This document shows positions 39,968 through 49,341 of a stretch of DNA of 64,000 nt, one piece after another; position 1 is the stretch's first letter; the number at the start of each line of letters is the position of its first letter. The stretch comes from Aricia agestis. Lineage: Eukaryota; Arthropoda; Insecta; Lepidoptera; Lycaenidae. The translations under genes were made by a program, and so were the position numbers. The notes under the pieces were generated by a model. It saw only the letters and a list, made by a program, of their open reading frames with translations, searched no databases and was not told the DNA's origin. The stretch covers positions 19,487,576 to 19,551,575 of the forward strand of contig NC_056412.1 of the NCBI RefSeq assembly GCF_905147365.1, given 5' to 3'.

Positions 39968-40726
39968 AGAGGTCCTTAATAATAATAATAATATAAAATC
40001 TTAAATATGAAAATTGCATGCATGCACTATTAAAAATGTAATATAAGTATGTTTTGATAGCCTTATATCTTAACATGCTAATTATTATTAGCATGTTAAG
40101 ATAAACGAGTAAGATATAAATGATATTTGAAATGATAAAAATGTAAAATTAATTGTAAAAAATATTGCTAATTTATTCCAAAAATTATAATTTTTAATTA
40201 TTTAATAAGAAGTTTAATGAAATTTATTTAAAACTATGAAAAATGTATTTTATAATTGTAAAAATTCCATGCATTTAATTTAATTTAATTTAATTATGTG
40301 ATTATGTAACAGGAGTATGCTATAACAAATTGGTTTATTGAAATTTGATTTAACATATTAATTATTGTTTAAATGATGTAATACTATATAATTTAAAAGT
40401 TACTATATAATTTAATTCTAAATGGTGTAATCAAATAATTTTAAATTGTTTCTTTAAAAATTATAATTGTTCAATTATTAAAATAAAAGTTTAATTAAAT
40501 TGATAAATACTCAATATTATACATTTAAATACTAATATTTGATATGAAAAATGAAATTGTAATAATTAATAGGTAATTCAAGGTATTAAATTAGCATGCC
40601 ATGATAAAAATGTGATACATAAGTATATAAATTAATATTAAAATATGTAAAAATGTTAAAAGTGTAAATGTTAATATTGTAAATTGTTAAGGAATAAATG
40701 AGGCTTTATTATTATTATTATTATTA

Positions 40727-40738
40727 TTACTGGCTAGA
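40727..40738. repeat. 12-base target duplication, right copy
   Basis: TTACTGGCTAGA, matching 35794-35805; marks the 3' end of the RTE insertion after its ATT-repeat tail. Confidence 0.85.
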
Positions 40739-41255
40739 TGTTCTACTAGGATTTCTCCTCTTTTGTCTTCTGTGTTACTTCCCCACCATTGGCTTTTAGA
40801 ATTGACGTCGCCGCCCAGGATTAGTAGGTTTGTATTCATATCATTTATCACTGTGTCTAGTTCTTTTATTTGGTGTTCTATATCCTCATATTCTTCCCAG
40901 TAAATTGACACCAGCCCCAGTTCTTGATTATTGGGTAGTGTAATCTTGGCCCCTGCTATGTTTTCCGTTTGCCATTTGTCTTTCGTGAGGGTTCTGACGT
41001 TTGGATCTTATATTATGACCGCAGCCTTTACGGGTTTGATTCTGTTGCTGGTTTTCTGGATGGTATTATACCCACATGTCAGTGTACCGGATGCTCCTAC
41101 ATAGGGTTCCTGAATGAGGACTGCTGTAAACTTAGCGGTTGTTGTGGCTTGGATTGTTTCAACTGTCGCGGTTTGTCCTCTACCTGTATTGATTTGTGCT
41201 ATTTTAGTTTCTGTAGCGGTTCCTGGAGCAACTTTAGCAGTAGCTAATCTTGTCT
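40739..41255 (-). pseudogene. TRAS-like ORF2 start and endonuclease N-terminal half
   Basis: Read on the - strand, the frame begins where ORF1 ends and includes IAQINTGRGQTATVETIQ, AVLIQEPYVG, VSIYWEEYEDIE and LLILGGDVNSKSQWWGS, the first endonuclease motifs of the R1/TRAS group (the usual GDFN is GDVN). A TAA at 41008-41010 interrupts the frame in the AAVII-DPNVRTL segment. The frame then enters the RTE target duplication. Confidence 0.75.
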
Positions 41256-42441
41256 CTTGCTAGTCTGTCCCATTTGCACCACACGGGGCAGTCTGCAGAG
41301 TACGATGGGTGGTCTGCCTCGTGACAGTTGCTACATCTAGGTGGGCCGTTTCTATTTGGACATTGTCTGGTGTCGTGGGGTTGTGCGCAGTATCCGCATG
41401 TTAGGTCTCCCGTACAGACCTTTGCTGTATGTCCAAAAGCTAAGCATCTGTAACATTGGATTACAGGTGATTGATCCACTATACTCGTAGGTACTATCTG
41501 GAAACCTATGTGTGCCTTATTTCCTACTAGTAGATTCCATATCTTAGGAGATGTTTCCAGTACCACATTTGTCAGTTCTTTGGTACGTCCTCTTATCCTT
41601 CTTACTATCTTTATTTCTTTTGGGTCTTCTTTATTTATTATTTTATTTTGTTTTATTAGTGCCTCCGGTATTTGGTTGTTGGGGATATCATGTGTTAGTC
41701 CAATGATTTTTAGTTGGGGATTTTTGTTTTCAAGTTCGTGCATTCTTAGGGATTTGTTTGCTTCTAGGTTTAGTTTTAGTTTCTCTCGGTCTTCTATGGT
41801 GTTACACCCTATGATGACTCTTTGATTGGTTATTTTTCGAACAGTGTTTATCCCCAGTCCTAGGTCTATCACATTAACATCTGTTTTTATTGTCTGTAGT
41901 ATATCTTCTGCCGTTTTTAGTTTGTCATCAGATGCTATGCATATTTTAAAGTCTGTTTTTCTTTTCTTTGCTACGTCGGCGTAGGTCTTTTGTGTTTTTC
42001 CATCTGTTTCATTTGTTTCAGGGTTTTTATCTTTTTGATTTTGGGCTTTCTCTCTTTTCAGGTCTTCAAGTGCAGTTTTGATAGGATTGATTAAGTCTGC
42101 TGTGGTGTCTATCGTGTCTTTTAATTTTCTTTTCAGGTCGTGGACGTCGTCGGAGATGTTATCATGTAAGTCTAGTTTATTTCTCAGTTCTGCGTTGTTT
42201 TTTAGTTCTTCTATTGCTATTCTTATCGGTGTTATAAGTTCTGCTGTCATGTCTGTCGATTCTATTATTTTCCTTTTCAGGTCTTTTATGTTGGTTGAAA
42301 TACTGGTAAAGGGGTCTCTTATTTCCTGTATCGTCTCTTTTATGTCTGTAAGGTCCTTTTTCCAGTCTACCGGGATGTTCTGTGTCTGGGTCTTTGTGTC
42401 TATTGTTGTGTTTGCTTCAGCTATAGTTTTGTCAGTTTGGT
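41234..42441 (-). pseudogene. TRAS-like ORF1 (gag), 5'-truncated
   Basis: The frame is open from the telomeric junction (about 42440) to the stop at 41234; the first in-frame Met is at 42250, but coding-like helical sequence extends upstream to the junction, so the N-terminus is lost. The N-terminal part is a Lys/Asp/Glu-rich coiled coil. A central domain (FKICIASDDKLKTAEDIL ... IVRRIRGRTKELTNVVLE) is typical of R1-group gag. At the C-terminus are three CCHC-type knuckles (CYRCLAFGHTAKVC, CGYCAQPHDTRQC, CSNCHEADHPSYSADC). Confidence 0.8.
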
Positions 42442-42533
42442 TTAGGTTAGGTTAGGTTAGGTTAGGTTAGGTTAGGTTAGGTTAGGTTAGGTTAGGTTAG
42501 GTTAGGTTAGGTTAGGTTAGGTTAGGTTAGGTT
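42442..42533 (+). repeat. Telomeric (GGTTA)n array, about 18 units
   Basis: Pure array between the truncated 5' end of the TRAS-like unit and the 5' end of SART-like unit A. The last unit is cut as GGTT before the GGGGGCGAT start of unit A. Confidence 0.95.
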
Positions 42534-42717
42534 GGGGGCGATACCGGTCCGTCCACGTCGTGTCCCTGGGCACCTCCCCCGTGCCATCGTGAGCGTTTTC
42601 ACGGTGACACGGGAGGGGTGGCTGAACGCCGGTATGGGCGAGTGTTTGTGTGTGTGTTTGGCTGCGCCCACAGTGCGACGAAAGGGCCCGCGACCCGGGG
42701 TGTCGAAGTTTGACGTA
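42534..42717 (+). promoter_or_regulatory. Unit A type I 5' UTR with long hairpin
   Basis: Shared almost base for base with units C and D. It includes a strong hairpin (cacctcccccgtg with cacgggaggggtg) followed by TGGCTGAACG and a long-range pair ATACCGG/CCGGTAT. Being the 5' UTR of a promoterless-insertion LINE, it should also hold the internal promoter. Confidence 0.55.
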
Positions 42718-45224
42718 ATGGCAGATCGCAATAGTAAAAGTATTCTCCGGGTGGGTCTCGACTCCTCAGGGGTCGGGGAATCCCATGCGCCGTCTTCGGA
42801 CGGTGGCCGGCCCGTGTATACGGAGGGGCCAACTAGTGCGATGAGGGATGAGGGGGCCGCTGCGGCGGCGAGTAGTGGAGAGGGCGCGAAGATAAGCGCG
42901 AATCCGAATCCGGCGCACCTAACCGCGTCGGAGGCGGGAGCAATAACCGATGAAGACGTTGACTTTTCCGGTCCGCAGCCTAATGCTATAGACCGGATAA
43001 AGCGACTTATGCAGCGCAAGAAGGAGCGAAACTGCCCAGTACGCGACGCCGATCTGCCAGAGGTGTTGCGTTGGCGGGACGTCAAAATGTCGTCACCCCG
43101 CACGCCTTCTGCGCTGCCAACCGGACGAGACAAAGAGGTCGGTGGGGACCTGACGCGCTCACCTCGCGTAGTTCTGCGCGACGTGATGCGCGAATTCTCC
43201 CTGCCGCCTCCCCAAGGAAGTGACATCACCGGCTATGACAGTGAGGACTGGCCCTTGGACTCCGACGACATGACATCTGACGTGTCGATGGACTCCGAGG
43301 GCTTGCCCACAGACCCGGATAAGACACGCCGCAAACGGCGAATCTCGGACGAGGACGAGGCGCCGCCCCCTGGCAGAGGAGCGGTGCCCAAGGCTAAGAA
43401 AGGACGTGGCCGGCCACCAACCACCGGCCAATACGTCGGTCTCGCTAAGGCCCAAGCGGACCTTAAACGGGAAAAGGAGGAGGAACGCCGGGCTATCTTC
43501 AGGGCAAAGGTAGAGGAGGTAGCCCGGGCGGCGCGGGAGGCGCGAGAAGCGAGGGAGGCGCGAGCCTCCACTCGCTCAAGCCCTGCCCCAGCCGAGGAGA
43601 CATCGGAGGAGACCAGCGCGGCCCTAGAGGGCAGCGTAGAGAGGGCCTTGGAGATGGTGACGATGGTCGCCGCAAGGTCCTCAAATCTAAAAGGGACATA
43701 CCAGCGGGCCCTCAAGGAGGCGGTCGCATCAATCAGGGCGGCCGTCACCGAGATTAGGGGTCGCGGACAAAACGAGGAGATGCGGGCACTGGAGGCGCAG
43801 AACGACCGCCTTCTGCGCCAAGTGAACGCGATGCGTCGGGAGTTAGAAGAGCTCCGCCGTCGCGTCACTGGTCCTGCAGCCGAAGACCTGCAAAAGATGT
43901 TGTCGGAGGTCTCACGTTCCAACATTGAGACCTTCGGCAACATGCTAAACGCAAGAATTGCCGGCCTGGAGGACAGGCTCCTCCCGGAGCCCCGAAGGAG
44001 ACCGCCGCTGGCTGCGGACAGCGTTGGGCAACCCCCCGGCGCCCCACCACCAGCGGCTCCAAAGAAGAAGGCGCCGAAGCCTAAGAAGACGGCGACGGCA
44101 AAAACACCGGACGAGGTGGCGTGGTGGCTCCTATGCAGCCACCCGCCGCAACTGCAGAGAAGAGGGCTGAGAGGCCCAAGAAGAAGAAAAAGAAGCGGCC
44201 ATCTATGGCCGCTCAGGAGGCGGCAAAGGGGGGGCAGAACACCAACGCCCCTCCCGCCGAGGCCCCGTGGACCACCGTCGGTCCGCGCAGGCCCAAAAAG
44301 AAGAAAGGGGCGGCTACTCCATCTAAAGCCGCCCCTAGGAAGAAGAAGAAGGCCAAGCTCCGTGCCCCCAACACCGCGGCAATCACCGTCACACTGAAGG
44401 CGAGTGCTGCGGAGAAGGGGGTCACGTACAAGGACGTGCTGCTGAAGGCGAAGGACGCGGTCGGTGGGGCAGTGCAGGAACTCGGCATCAACAGAGTCGG
44501 GTTTCGCTTCCGGCAGGCACAGACCGGCGCTCGCGTTCTCACCATCCCTGGCGAGGGCGCACAAGAGAAGGCGGATGTACTGGCCGCAAAAATGCGGGAG
44601 GTGTTGGATCCGGAGGTGGTCAAGATCGGCCGCCCGGCGAAATGCGTAGAGATGCGCATCGCCGGGCTGGACGACTCGGCAACGACCGCCGACGTCATCG
44701 AGGCGGTCGTCAGAGAAGGGGGATGCCCGACAACTTCAATTAGGTCGGGCCCCATAACGAAAGGAAGGTGGGGCGACGGCTCGCTTTGGCTGAGCGTCCC
44801 CGTCGCGGCAGCCAAAAAGCTGCTCAGCTTGGGGCGGCTGCGAGTGGGCTGGGTCTCGGCGAAGGTGACACTGCTGGCCGCGAGGCCTAAGCGGTGTTAC
44901 CGATGCCTTGACACCGGCCACCTGGCGACGACATGCCAGTGCCCGGTGGACCGCAGCCGGAACTGCTTCCGCTGTGGGAAGCCGGGGCACAAGGCCGCCG
45001 AGTGCCGGGAGAAGCAACCCAACTGCTTCTTCTGCGAGGCACTCGGCAAGGAGAAAGACCACGTGCTGGGTAGCAGCGGCTGCATCACAGTAAAGAAGCC
45101 GCTCCCCAGCACCAAGCGCCGGAAGAGACGAGGAGCTCCCTCCGATAAGGCTCGGCCGAAAGAGCCTGGAGCCGGCGACGCTGGGGTTAGTCAGCCCCAG
45201 CCCGCCATGGAGGTGGAGCCATAG
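42718..45224 (+). pseudogene. Unit A ORF1 (gag-like), one frameshift
   Basis: Starts MADRNSKSILRVG. Residues about 80-125 (ITDEDVDFSGPQPNAIDRI) match unit B. An AT-hook-like KKGRGRPPTTGQYVG lies at about 225. Coiled-coil heptads and LEAQNDRLLRQVNAMRRE lie near 350-390. Near 44115 a small indel relative to B (B: 51460-51475) shifts the frame; the rest continues in the next frame to 45224, with a central domain (MRIAGLDDSATTADVIEA) and three zinc knuckles (CYRCLDTGHLATTC, CFRCGKPGHKAAEC and a third looser one). The shift lies in a Pro/Lys-rich linker. This copy alone of the four ORF1-only units is broken. Confidence 0.85.
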
Positions 45225-45436
45225 GCCCGTGGGCGGTTGATCGGGGGATCACCGCCCGCACGAAGGGCCCCGAGAAGAAAGCTCCCTAGATGCCCGGGGA
45301 GCTCTCGGTGAAGAAAGGCGGCGGCAGAACACCAGCCGCCGCAGTGGAGTAGTGCCGGATGCGGCAAACGGACGTGTGGGGTGCGGAAGTTCGGTATAGT
45401 GCCCGCGCCCCACAACGGCCGGAAGGAGGGCATGGG

Positions 45437-45530
45437 GGGGTTTTAGTGGGTAAACCTCGTGTAGGGAGTCCCACATACCCCCGCCCCTTCCCCCGAAGGG
45501 GTGGGGGATACGTAACGTATTTCCCCTCCT

Positions 45531-45531
<1 letters not shown>
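45437..45531 (+). promoter_or_regulatory. Conserved 3'-terminal structured element (unit A)
   Basis: Begins GGTTTTAGTGGGTA and contains GAGTCCCACATA, which can pair GTGGG with CCCAC. A G/C stem (cccccgccccttccccc with gaaggggtggggg) and a small palindrome tacgtaacgta precede TTTCCCCTCCT and the poly(A). Versions of this block end units B, D, F and G1-G3 and the - strand copy at 25969-26071, but not unit C. It is a good candidate for the RT recognition signal. Confidence 0.6.
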
Positions 45532-45579
<48 letters not shown>

Positions 45580-45581
<2 letters not shown>

Positions 45582-45658
45582 TTAGGTTAGGTTAGGTTAG
45601 GTTAGGTTAGGTTAGGTTAGGTTAGGTTAGGTTAGGTTAGGTTAGGTTAGGTTAGGTT
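45580..45658 (+). repeat. Telomeric (GGTTA)n array, about 16 units
   Basis: Pure repeats between the poly(A) of unit A and the truncated 5' end of unit F. Confidence 0.95.
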
Positions 45659-46456
45659 CGGCTGTACTCCGGAGTCTGTCGGAGTATAGCCCTGTACGGT
45701 GCCCCAATTTGGGCGGATTCCCTCACCGCTCGCAATAAGGCCCAGCTGCGAAAAGCGCAGCGGGTCATAGCGATGAGGGTGATCAGGGGGTACCGTACGG
45801 TCTCCTGGGCGGCGGCTACTGCCCTGGCGGGAGACCCGCCGTGGGAGCTGGTTGCAAGGGTCTTCGCCGAGTTGCACCTCCTCGTTTCAGAGAGGAGGTC
45901 GCAGGGCGAAGGCCTGCAATGGGAGGAGCTCCGGCGGGTCCGAAGGCTAGGAGAGCAGTGGCTGCTGAGGAGGTGGGGTGAGGACCTGGCGCAGACCCAG
46001 TACGGTCAACGTACTGCTGAGGCTCTGCGTCCAGTTCTTGCGGCGTGGATGCGCCGCAAGAGAAAGCCCCTCACCTTCCGCCTTGCACAGGTACTCACCG
46101 GACACGGATGTTTCGGTGCGTACTTGTGTAGGGTCGCCAGGAGAGAGCCAACGCCAGCCTGCCACGACTGTGGCGCTGCGGAGGACACGGCCCAGCACAC
46201 CCTCGAGGTGTGCGATCGTTGGGCCGTGCAGCGCCACGATCTCGTGGCGGTGCTAGGTGGAGACCTCTCACTTCCGAGCATGGTGCGCTGCATGCTCGAG
46301 AGTGACGAGGCTTGGCAGGCGGCGGTCTCTTTCTGTGAAACCGTCCTTTCACAGAAAGAGGCCGCGGAGCGGAACAGAGAGGATGACCCTTCCTCCGTTC
46401 CGCTCCGCCGGCGTAGGACGGGAGTGCGGAGGCGTCGCTATGCGAACCTCCAATAA
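45659..46456 (+). pseudogene. Unit F ORF2 C-terminal fragment
   Basis: Open in frame from the first base of the element to the stop at 46456 (265 codons). It starts RLYSGVCRSIALYGAPIWAD, the region downstream of the RT catalytic core, and includes KPLTFRLAQVLTGHGCFGAY, the CCHC finger CHDCGAAEDTAQHTLEVC and the C-terminus RRRRYANLQ. Unlike the subtelomeric copy this stretch has no frameshift, so it is a younger copy. There is no initiation signal of its own. Confidence 0.8.
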
Positions 46457-46785
46457 CTTCCGTCCCACGGGGCTCCGGGTCAGGATGGGTACCTGCCCGG
46501 CTTAGCTAGTCCCGGCGTCGAGGGGAACGCTTTAGTTTGCCTAAGCGTTCCCTAACTTGGTGGAAGTCCGGTCCCTTGTGAGGTAGACCGGCCGGTCGTG
46601 GAGGGAGTCCTGTGTTAGAGAGATCCAGGACATCCCTCCGTGTACGGCTGAAGGCAACCGCAGGTGGTTTTAGTGAGTAAGAGTCTCACATACCCCCGGG
46701 GTGCTTCAGCTTAACTGAGGCACGTACCCGACCCGGGGGACCCATGATGGGTTTCCCCTGCGCATCAAAAAAAAAAAAAAAAAAA
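45659..46785 (+). mobile_element. SART-like unit F: 5'-truncated 3' end of an RT element
   Basis: Begins mid-ORF2 directly after GGTT and ends in poly(A) 46767-46785 followed by GGTTA. 5' truncation is the usual result of incomplete reverse transcription. Its 3' UTR (46457-46766) ends with the conserved block starting GGTTTTAGTGAGTA. It is the same family as the - strand subtelomeric copy at 25962-28085. Confidence 0.85.
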
Positions 46786-47049
46786 GGTTAGGTTAGGTTA
46801 GGTTAGGTTAGGTTAGGTTAGGTTAGGTTAGGTTAGGTTAGGTTAGGTTAGGTTAGGTTAGGTTAGGTTAGGTTAGGTTAGGTTAGGTTAGGTTAGGTTA
46901 GGTTAGGTTAGGTTAGGTTAGGTTAGGTTAGGTTAGGTTAGGTTAGGTTAGGTTAGGTTAGGTTAGGTTAGGTTAGGTTAGGTTAGGTTAGGTTAGGTTA
47001 GGTTAGGTTAGGTTAGGTTAGGTTAGGTTAGGTTAGGTTAGGTTAGGTT

Positions 47050-47052
<3 letters not shown>
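46786..47052 (+). repeat. Telomeric (GGTTA)n array, about 53 units
   Basis: 267 bases of pure repeats between the poly(A) of unit F and the poly(T) of the - strand unit H. Confidence 0.95.
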
Positions 47053-47094
<42 letters not shown>

Positions 47095-47668
47095 CTCATC
47101 CCCCTAACATGATTAGGTATGTTTCTTTTCTTTTTATTTCTTTTCATCTTTTTTACTTCTTATTTTATGTCTTTATCTTTTTAACGTTTCTTTTTTTCTA
47201 TGTATTTTGTTCATCTTTTCTTATTGCTACATACATTTCAGGTTTTATTTTCTACATATATTAGCTAATTCCGTGATACATCATTTGTCACTTTTACATT
47301 ACTTCATCTATTTACATTTATGACTACAAGTGATTTCTTCATTTTCTTAATTCTAATGCAGCAATAAAATAAATTTCAATTAAGGGTATACTTTAAAATA
47401 TTTCCAATTTCAATTTCCAAGTTGTATAAATTCCAATTTTAAAATTCCATTAGTATTTACAGATTCAAATTCCAAATTAAAATGTCAAGTATAATAGAGC
47501 AATAATACAATAATATAATTACAGCACAACATTCAACTAGCCTAATATCACAAATGAGAAGCCTACCGCTAAGAACCTAATTCTACTTATCACAGTCTAA
47601 AATATCACAGTTTCTCTTATTTACTACACTCACAATCCTCTTACAGAACGAGAGGAAGATATCCCTCT
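47053..47668 (-). mobile_element. TRAS-like unit H: 5'-truncated 3' UTR
   Basis: A T-run of about 40 bases (47053-47094) directly follows GGTT, and 574 bases of AT-rich non-coding sequence end at GGTTA (47669). The - strand orientation with a tail facing GGTTA on its left repeats the arrangement of the TRAS-like unit at 32462. No frame is recognisable. It is most simply a truncated TRAS 3' UTR. Its sequence does not match the short 3' UTR of the other TRAS-like unit, so a different subfamily is likely. Confidence 0.6.
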
Positions 47669-48267
47669 GGTTAGGTTAGGTTAGGTTAGGTTAGGTTAGG
47701 TTAGGTTAGGTTAGGTTAGGTTAGGTTAGGTTAGGTTAGGTTAGGTTAGGTTAGGTTAGGTTAGGTTAGGTTAGGTTAGGTTAGGTTAGGTTAGGTTAGG
47801 TTAGGTTAGGTTAGGTTAGGTTAGGTTAGGTTAGGTTAGGTTAGGTTAGGTTAGGTTAGGTTAGGTTAGGTTAGGTTAGGTTAGGTTAGGTTAGGTTAGG
47901 TTAGGTTAGGTTAGGTTAGGTTAGGTTAGGTTAGGTTAGGTTAGGTTAGGTTAGGTTAGGTTAGGTTAGGTTAGGTTAGGTTAGGTTAGGTTAGGTTAGG
48001 TTAGGTTAGGTTAGGTTAGGTTAGGTTAGGTTAGGTTAGGTTAGGTTAGGTTAGGTTAGGTTAGGTTAGGTTAGGTTAGGTTAGGTTAGGTTAGGTTAGG
48101 TTAGGTTAGGTTAGGTTAGGTTAGGTTAGGTTAGGTTAGGTTAGGTTAGGTTAGGTTAGGTTAGGTTAGGTTAGGTTAGGTTAGGTTAGGTTAGGTTAGG
48201 TTAGGTTAGGTTAGGTTAGGTTAGGTTAGGTTAGGTTAGGTTAGGTTAGGTTAGGTTAGGTTAGGTT
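47669..48267 (+). repeat. Telomeric (GGTTA)n array, about 120 units
   Basis: The longest array in the window, 599 bases, with no variant unit that I can see. Confidence 0.95.
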
Positions 48268-48624
48268 CCCCCCGATGGTTGCACGCCTTGTCGTGGCGGT
48301 GGGGCTTAGTAACCGCGGCTTGGACAACCGCGGTGAAGCAAAGAGGCAACCAGGGCCGGCCGGTCTTCGGCGTCTGCTACAGCCTTATTGGGGGCCGAGG
48401 AGGAGGGCGCACGTGTTGTGCGCCCATCGTGGAGTCTTCGGGCCGCTGGCGGGGTCACAGATGTGTGTATCGTTCCTGTGGCCCCGTCAATACGCGGCGT
48501 GGCGGAAGATGGGGGGGGGGTTTTAGTGGGTATACCGTGGTCTCATTAGCTACGGGAGTCCCACATAACCACTCGGGTCGCCCCCTGCGCCTGGGTGGTA
48601 TGCGTAATGCATTTCCCCCTCCGG

Positions 48625-48659
<35 letters not shown>
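48268..48659 (+). mobile_element. Non-coding SART-type short unit G1
   Basis: Starts CCCCCCGATGGTTGCACGCC right after GGTT, lacking only the first ten bases of unit G3. It lacks the hairpin duplications of G3 and ends with the GGTTTTAGTGGGTA block and poly(A) 48625-48659. No convincing protein frame. Confidence 0.7.
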
Positions 48660-48661
<2 letters not shown>

Positions 48662-48733
48662 TTAGGTTAGGTTAGGTTAGGTTAGGTTAGGTTAGGTTAG
48701 GTTAGGTTAGGTTAGGTTAGGTTAGGTTAGGTT
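48660..48733 (+). repeat. Telomeric (GGTTA)n array, about 15 units
   Basis: Pure repeats between units G1 and G2. Confidence 0.95.
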
Positions 48734-48903
48734 TGGCCCCGTCAATATGCGGCGTGGCGGAAGATGGGGGGGGGGTTTTAGTGGGTATACCGTGGTCTCA
48801 TTAGCTACGGGAGTCCCACATAACCACTCGGGTCGCCCCCTGCGCCTGGGTGGTATGCGTAATGCATTTCCCCCTCCGGAAGAAAAAAAAAAAAAAAAAA
48901 AAA
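48734..48903 (+). mobile_element. Non-coding SART-type short unit G2, truncated
   Basis: A 170-base copy of the 3' end of G1/G3 only: tggccccgtcaatatgcggc to poly(A) (interrupted by one G), followed by GGTTA. It shows that the 3' block alone has been re-inserted into telomeric repeats. Confidence 0.75.
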
Positions 48904-48937
48904 GGTTAGGTTAGGTTAGGTTAGGTTAGGTTAGGTT
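48904..48937 (+). repeat. Telomeric (GGTTA)n, about 7 units
   Basis: Short pure tract ending GGTT before the GGGGGCGAT start of unit G3. Confidence 0.95.
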
Positions 48938-49110
48938 GGGGGCGATCCCCCCGATGGTTGCACGCCTTGTCGTGGCGGTGGGGCTCTAGTAACCGCGGCT
49001 TGGACAACCGCGGTGAAGCAAAGAGGCAACCAGGGCCGGCCGGTGTCGCCGCCTGGCCCGAGGAGGGCGCTCCCAGCGGACTGGAGGAGTCCGCTGCGGA
49101 TGCGCACCGA

Positions 49111-49180
49111 GGTGGGGCCGCAGAGGAAGAGGCAAGTAGGTATTACGGTGCGCCGCTTGCCCTATCCTCTGCGGCCGAGG
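49111..49180 (+). repeat. 70-base hairpin repeat, copy 1 (unit G3)
   Basis: ggccgcagagga pairs perfectly with tcctctgcggcc (12 bp); inside it ggcaag pairs with cttgcc, leaving a loop taggtattacggtgcgccg. Copy 2 at 49272-49341 is identical over 70 bases. Confidence 0.8.
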
Positions 49181-49271
49181 ACGGATCGCGGGGGGGAGAG
49201 GCATTGTGGTAGGTTGCCGCTTTCCCTACCCCCCCTGCGAGCTGGCGGGGCCGTTCCGCTTGAACGGCATT

Positions 49272-49341
49272 GGTGGGGCCGCAGAGGAAGAGGCAAGTAG
49301 GTATTACGGTGCGCCGCTTGCCCTATCCTCTGCGGCCGAGG
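49272..49341 (+). repeat. 70-base hairpin repeat, copy 2 (unit G3)
   Basis: Identical to 49111-49180, 161 bases downstream, same orientation. The intervening sequence is not repeated. Confidence 0.8.

Larger units (their letters stand above)
35806..40726 (+). mobile_element. RTE-clade LINE inserted in the TRAS-like unit
   Basis: About 4.9 kb, full-length in appearance: 5' UTR (35806-36301), ORF1 (36302-37089), ORF2 (about 37090-39967), an A/T-rich 3' UTR with many TAATT-like words, and a tail of ATT repeats (about 40706-40730) rather than poly(A). Short microsatellite tails are characteristic of RTE-type LINEs. The 12-base target duplication TTACTGGCTAGA flanks it. One frameshift in each ORF makes this copy defective. 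Confidence 0.85.
32462..42441 (-). mobile_element. TRAS-like telomeric LINE, 5'-truncated, split by an RTE
   Basis: A - strand unit lying between GGTTA tracts: poly(T) 32462-32487 on its 3' side, GGTTA array from 42442 on its 5' side. Order on the - strand is ORF1 (42440 to 41234), endonuclease (about 41255 to 40739 and 35793 to 35217), RT (about 35000 to 33560), RNase H (about 33560 to 32621), and a 3' UTR. Read in its own direction, its tail is followed by CCTAA repeats, the orientation known for TRAS. It is AT-rich, unlike the SART-like units. It carries frameshifts near 33570 and 35217, an in-frame stop at 41008-41010, and a 4.9-kb LINE insertion, so it is dead. TRAS membership is inferred from site, orientation and gag/RT pattern. 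Confidence 0.7.
42534..45579 (+). mobile_element. SART-like unit A: ORF1 only, no ORF2
   Basis: 5' end GGGGGCGATACC directly after GGTT; type I 5' UTR of 184 bases; ORF1 42718-45224 (frameshifted near 44115); 3' UTR 45225-45531; poly(A) 45532-45579 (48 A), then GGTTA repeats. Nothing resembling an endonuclease or RT lies between ORF1 and poly(A). The 3' UTR begins immediately after the ORF1 stop and is homologous to those of B, C and D. Confidence 0.85.

Noticed and set aside
43233..44564. Long - strand frames opposite the ORF1s of units A-E
   Set aside because: They mirror GC-rich ORF1 codons on the other strand and carry no recognisable domain; the + frames have zinc knuckles and conserved starts.
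46786..48267. Regular repeat array that could be mistaken for CRISPR or a coding repeat
   Set aside because: Perfect 5-base GGTTA units without spacers; this is telomeric DNA.
48279..48665. 128-codon frame in unit G1
   Set aside because: Runs into the poly(A), low complexity, not conserved in frame in G3; treated as non-coding.
49111..49341. Idea that the G3 hairpins with TAGGT loops are telomerase RNA templates
   Set aside because: TAGGT alone is too short, the unit ends in poly(A) with retroelement termini, and nothing else resembles a telomerase RNA.
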